Shown here piece after piece: positions 61,201-64,000 of a stretch of DNA of 64,000 nt. Origin of the DNA: Lichenostomus cassidix (taxonomy: Eukaryota > Chordata > Aves > Passeriformes > Meliphagidae); contig CM039211.1 in NCBI GenBank assembly GCA_008360975.2, positions 25,042,558-25,106,557 on the forward strand, given 5' to 3'. How positions within the stretch are numbered: position 1 is the first letter of the stretch; the number at the start of each line of letters is the position of its first letter. The translations under genes were made by a program, and so were the position numbers. Under the pieces are notes generated by a model that saw only the letters and a program-made list of their open reading frames with translations, did no database searches and was not told the origin of the DNA.

Positions 61201-62055
61201 TTGAAAAATTCTTCTGAGGTCACATTTCCCATTGACCCCTCAAGAAGGACCACAGTCACTTACAAGCTGCTAAGAAGCAAAGGGAAATACAGCACTGTAG
61301 TAGGGGACACCTGTCATGATCTTAGACTTATTACTGCCGAAATTGGAGGACATATTCATCCAAAAACATTGAGAGAGCCTCTCCTTGCCATATTGCTTCT
61401 CCATTTTTTTTCCCCTTTTTTTTCATTTACTTGTTTATTTTCCCAAGTATGTTTTTTTTCCAATGCTATGATTCAGGAATGTAAATTCGTTTGTTTGAGA
61501 GATTTAGTGGATTACTGGATTGTCCTTTGGGAGAAGGTGTGCGAGGCCATCTGCACATGGACCAGTGGGGAGAAGGGTTCCAAGATCTGGGACAAACTGT
61601 CTCACCCAGAGAAGGATGAGGGTACCCAGACTTGTGCTCAGGAGAGGCCTGGCTCTCCCAGCAGGGTGGGCACCAAGGTGGCAGGAGAGGCAGCCCGTGA
61701 GCTGCCCAGCACCTCTCCTGTCCTGGGGAGCCCCACAGAGGACAAGATGGCAGCTGCTGCTGCTCCAGCTGGAGCTGCTGAGGAGGAGGAGGAGGAGGGA
61801 GAGGAGGAGGAGGAGCCCCCCCAAGCCTCTGGCTCCCCAGGTGGAAAAGGCACCCGGCTGTCCTGCCCTCAGGGAGGAGGTGCCATCAGCAGGGACAGAG
61901 AGCCCTGGCCCTGCTCCACACAGCCCCCTAGGCTGCAGCCAGGCTCTATTGGAATTAGCAGCTGTGAGATTGTGCATGAGGCTTTGCTTGTGATCCAAGG
62001 AACTGGCCAGCAGCCACAGGAGCAGAGGGACCTGGAGCAAAGCTGCAGGCTCTGA
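61201..62055 (+). other. Unassigned 284-codon open frame in a GC-rich block
   Basis: This is the longest plus-strand frame in the window. Residues 1-60 are encoded by ordinary mixed DNA. A T-rich run then encodes a phenylalanine-rich segment near residues 68-85. From about residue 100 the DNA turns GC-rich and reads LVDYWIVLWEKVCEAICTW, then KGSKIWDKLSHPEKDEGTQT. An acidic run of about 17 residues (from GAGGAG repeats at 61781-61815) and a Pro/Gly/Ser tail follow. A 277-codon minus frame overlaps it at 61504-62337, so length alone proves little. The Trp/Lys-containing part looks protein-like and could be a gag or LINE ORF1 remnant, or a retrocopy exon. I cannot name it. Confidence 0.2.
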
Positions 62056-62324
62056 GCAGCCTCTTCCACTCTCCCTGCCTGGTGCCACAGCCCCAGGATT
62101 GGAGCCCGCTGCCCGTGCCAGCCTGGGCCAGCAGCCTGCCCTGCATCCTGGGGGAGCCACATAGGCTGCCTTGGCCTGGACACATCCCTGCAGCCTCAAC
62201 AATCCCTGGCTGCTTTGGAGCATCCCAAGGCGCTCTCTCCAAGACCAAATATTCCCCATGTGGTCAGCCACAAACCAGCACCCATGGCGGGGGATACTTG
62301 GTGCCACATGGCTCAGTGGTGAAG

Positions 62325-62600
62325 GCCAGACAATCATGTGAGTGGGAAGAGACCTTGAAAGTCATCTGGTCCCATGGCACCTCCATCAGCAGCCAAAAAC
62401 CAGATCCCCAAGTGCCACGTGCAGATGATGCTTGAACACTTCAGAGATAGTCACTCCACCACCTCCCTGAGCAACTTCTCCCAACTTGTGGTCAGGGAAT
62501 AATTCTTTTGAATATTTCACCTGAACATCCCTGGTGGAATTCAAAGCCATTTTCTGTCATCCTGAAAGGATTACTTGTGATCCTTTGGGATTTGATCCAT
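62325..62600 (-). mobile_element. CR1 LINE 3' end fragment
   Basis: On the plus strand the complement of a CR1 terminus reads GAAGAGACCTTGAAAGTCATCTGGTCCCATGGCACC. It is followed by TGCTTGAACACTTCAGAGATAGTCACTCCACCACCTCCCTGAGCAACTTCTCCCAA and TTGAATATTTCACCTGAACATCCCTGG, standard CR1 3' UTR landmarks in reverse orientation. Truncated on the right by unrelated sequence before the purine tract. Confidence 0.85.
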
Positions 62601-62779
62601 GACGAATGGGCACAGACAGGAGTTATTGCTCCCGGGGCTCCACTGCACACTGCACGACTACACCAAATCCAGTTCTTCCAAAATAGAGGGAAGTTTGGTT
62701 TAAGAAACAGAAGTGGTAGTAAAAAAACAAAACCAGAAACCCCCACACCAACACAAAACACGGCCAAAAAACACCACCG

Positions 62780-63395
62780 AAAGAAAAGAATAAGAATAGA
62801 ATAGAATAGAATAGAATAGAATAGAATAGGAGTAATAATACTATGAAGAAGATGAAAAAGATGAAGAAATAGTAGTAGTGCATAAGAAAAACAATAAAGA
62901 ATAGGAATAAGAATAAGATTAGAAAAAAAAAGTAAAAGAAAAAGAATAGAAGATTAAGAATGAGAATTAAAAAAGTAAAATATAGAATAAGAGTAATAAA
63001 AGGATTAATAATAATAATAAGGAAAAACATAGAAGAATAAGAATTAGAATGAGAATGAGAAAAATAATAAGAATGGGAAAAGGAATAAGAATTAAAAAAT
63101 GAGAAAGAAAAAGAAAAAAATAAAAAGAAAAAAATAAGAAAAAGAATCATTAAGGAAATCTTATTCTTTAAGTAAATGAATAAGAATTAAAACAAGAATA
63201 AGAAAAAGAAAACAGAATAAGAATAAGACAAGGAATATGAAAAAAAAGAATAAGTTGTAGAAGAAAAGTAATAGTCGTAAATACTAATAATGATAGGAAG
63301 AAGAAGAGGGAAAAGAAGAAGGTGAAGAAGAAGAAGACAGAATAGTAGTAGTAGCAAATTACTATTATTATTACCATCATTATTATTGCAATAAG
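62780..63395. repeat. Purine-rich, cytosine-poor low-complexity tract
   Basis: About 600 bp composed mostly of GAATA, GAATAA, GAA and AAT units with very little C on the plus strand. It begins with a clean AATAG array (about 62796-62828) and degrades rightwards. Minus-strand frames of 175 and 70 codons across it encode almost only F, L, I, S and Y and are artefacts. It lies between two CR1 3' ends. Confidence 0.9.
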
Positions 63396-63427
63396 ATCAA
63401 GTTAAAATATACATCCACACATCCTCT

Positions 63428-63968
63428 AGCATCACAGAATGGTTTAGTTTGGGAAAGACCTCAAAGATCCTGTTTCCTACAGATTTTCTTTTGCTGTCTG
63501 TCTCTCTCTCTCTGACACCTCTGTCCTATTTCTTTCCATCTCTCTCCCTCACATTTCTTGCTCAATAAAACCCATGTTAAATAAAATCTGTATGTAGTCA
63601 TCAGATGGTGTCATTTGCACCTTAATTTGGGCAGAGACATCTCTTCCTAATCTGATTGGAATGCATTCTCTGCCCAGCCTGTCTTCATAGCAGGGGTGCT
63701 CCAGCTCTCTGAGGATCGCCATTGCTCTCCTCTGAACTCATTCTAACAGCTCCACATCCTTCTTATGCTAGGGCCCCCAGACACAGATGAAGCAGTCTAG
63801 GATGAAGGGCTAGGGCCCCAGTCACAGATGAAGCATCTCACAAAAATGAAATAGAGGTCCCCTGCCAGGGGAGGTACCTGTGCTTTCCCACCTGGCCTGA
63901 ACATATATTAATCCATTGGATTCTATGTTATTCGGGGAACCCTCATGTGTTGGTTGTTCTTGGCCCAG
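63428..63968 (-). mobile_element. CR1 LINE 3' end, interrupted, with internal duplication
   Basis: The CR1 terminus complement (ATCACAGAATGGTTTAGTTTGGGAAAGACCTCAAAGATCCTG) is at 63432-63473. Non-CR1-like, TCTC- and AATAAA-containing sequence follows to about 63620. CR1 landmarks then resume, with GAGGATCGCCATTGCTCTCCTCTGAACTC near 63710 and AACAGCTCCACATCCTTCTTATGCTAGGGCCCCC near 63745. A segment at 63768-63798 is repeated at 63810-63838. It ends at GGCCCAGG before the terminal homopolymer run. Confidence 0.75.
63768..63838. repeat. Local duplication inside CR1, 42-bp period
   Basis: CTAGGGCCCC followed by CACAGATGAAGCA occurs at 63768-63798 and at 63810-63838 with small differences. The duplication is specific to this CR1 copy. 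Confidence 0.8.
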
Positions 63969-63969
63969 G

Positions 63970-64000
63970 TTTTTTTTTTTTTTTGGGGGGGGGTGGGGGG
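63970..64000. repeat. T15 / G9-T-G6 homopolymer run at window edge
   Basis: Fifteen T then nine G, a T, and six G, ending the window. Such runs are common at assembly gaps or consensus errors, but the G runs could also form a quadruplex. Confidence 0.85.

Noticed and set aside
62623..63150. 175-codon minus-strand frame rich in F, L, I, S and Y
   Set aside because: It is the complement of the purine-rich low-complexity tract; stop codons are rare there simply because of base composition.
1..64000. A multi-gene novel system, CRISPR array, tRNA or rRNA gene
   Set aside because: No direct-repeat/spacer array, no cloverleaf or rRNA-like sequence that I could recognise, and no cluster of plausible genes; the window reads as vertebrate intergenic DNA.

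Overview
The window is AT-rich, non-coding, repeat-laden DNA from a bird nuclear genome, probably a songbird (Passeriformes). The bird assignment rests on many CR1 LINE fragments with the avian 3' tail (repeats of ATTCTATG/ATTCTGTG), a long avian-type LTR ending in TTAATAAATAAA-rich sequence, short LTRs with 6-bp target duplications, and a retrovirus-like element whose primer binding site fits tRNA-Trp, as in alpharetroviruses. The passerine part is inference. I found no host protein-coding exon, tRNA, rRNA, snoRNA, CRISPR array or bacterial-type operon that I can defend. The open frames here are short, mostly overlap one another on opposite strands, and show no recognisable host domains.

Layout. 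1-8.5 kb: unique AT-rich DNA with two short tandem duplications. 8.5-9.9 kb: a badly decayed CR1 reverse-transcriptase region (+), followed by a near-perfect 20-bp-arm hairpin. 14.6-15.65 kb: a roughly 1-kb avian LTR (+). 19.3-19.8 kb: a CR1 3' end (+). 21.75-22.0 kb: a 260-bp solo LTR (-) with a 6-bp target duplication. 23.76 kb: a TGAGC pentamer array. 27.3-28.8 kb: the longest CR1 copy (-), carrying its own GCAGA pentamer expansion. 30.8-31.3, 33.1-33.4 and 36.2-36.6 kb: further CR1 3' ends. 36.6-46.9 kb: unique AT-rich DNA. 46.9-47.6 kb: two CR1 pieces abutting in opposite orientation. 55.0-55.3 kb: a solo LTR (-) with a 6-bp target duplication.

The most structured part is the last 6.2 kb. 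A short interstitial telomeric repeat joined to a perfect palindrome (57.84-57.89 kb) lies about 170 bp from a complete but non-autonomous endogenous retrovirus (58,072-61,146, minus strand). That element has two 336-bp LTRs differing at about 7 sites, a 6-bp target duplication, a primer binding site, a polypurine tract, and only a broken gag: a matrix-like part and a two-zinc-knuckle nucleocapsid, with the capsid core, pol and env absent. Next comes an unexplained GC-rich block with a 284-codon frame (61.2-62.06 kb), a CR1 piece, about 600 bp of purine-rich sequence nearly free of cytosine, another CR1 piece, and a T15/G9 homopolymer run at the window edge.

No genes work together here. The biology visible is transposon accumulation, satellite birth inside or beside transposons, and one recently active gag-only retroelement.
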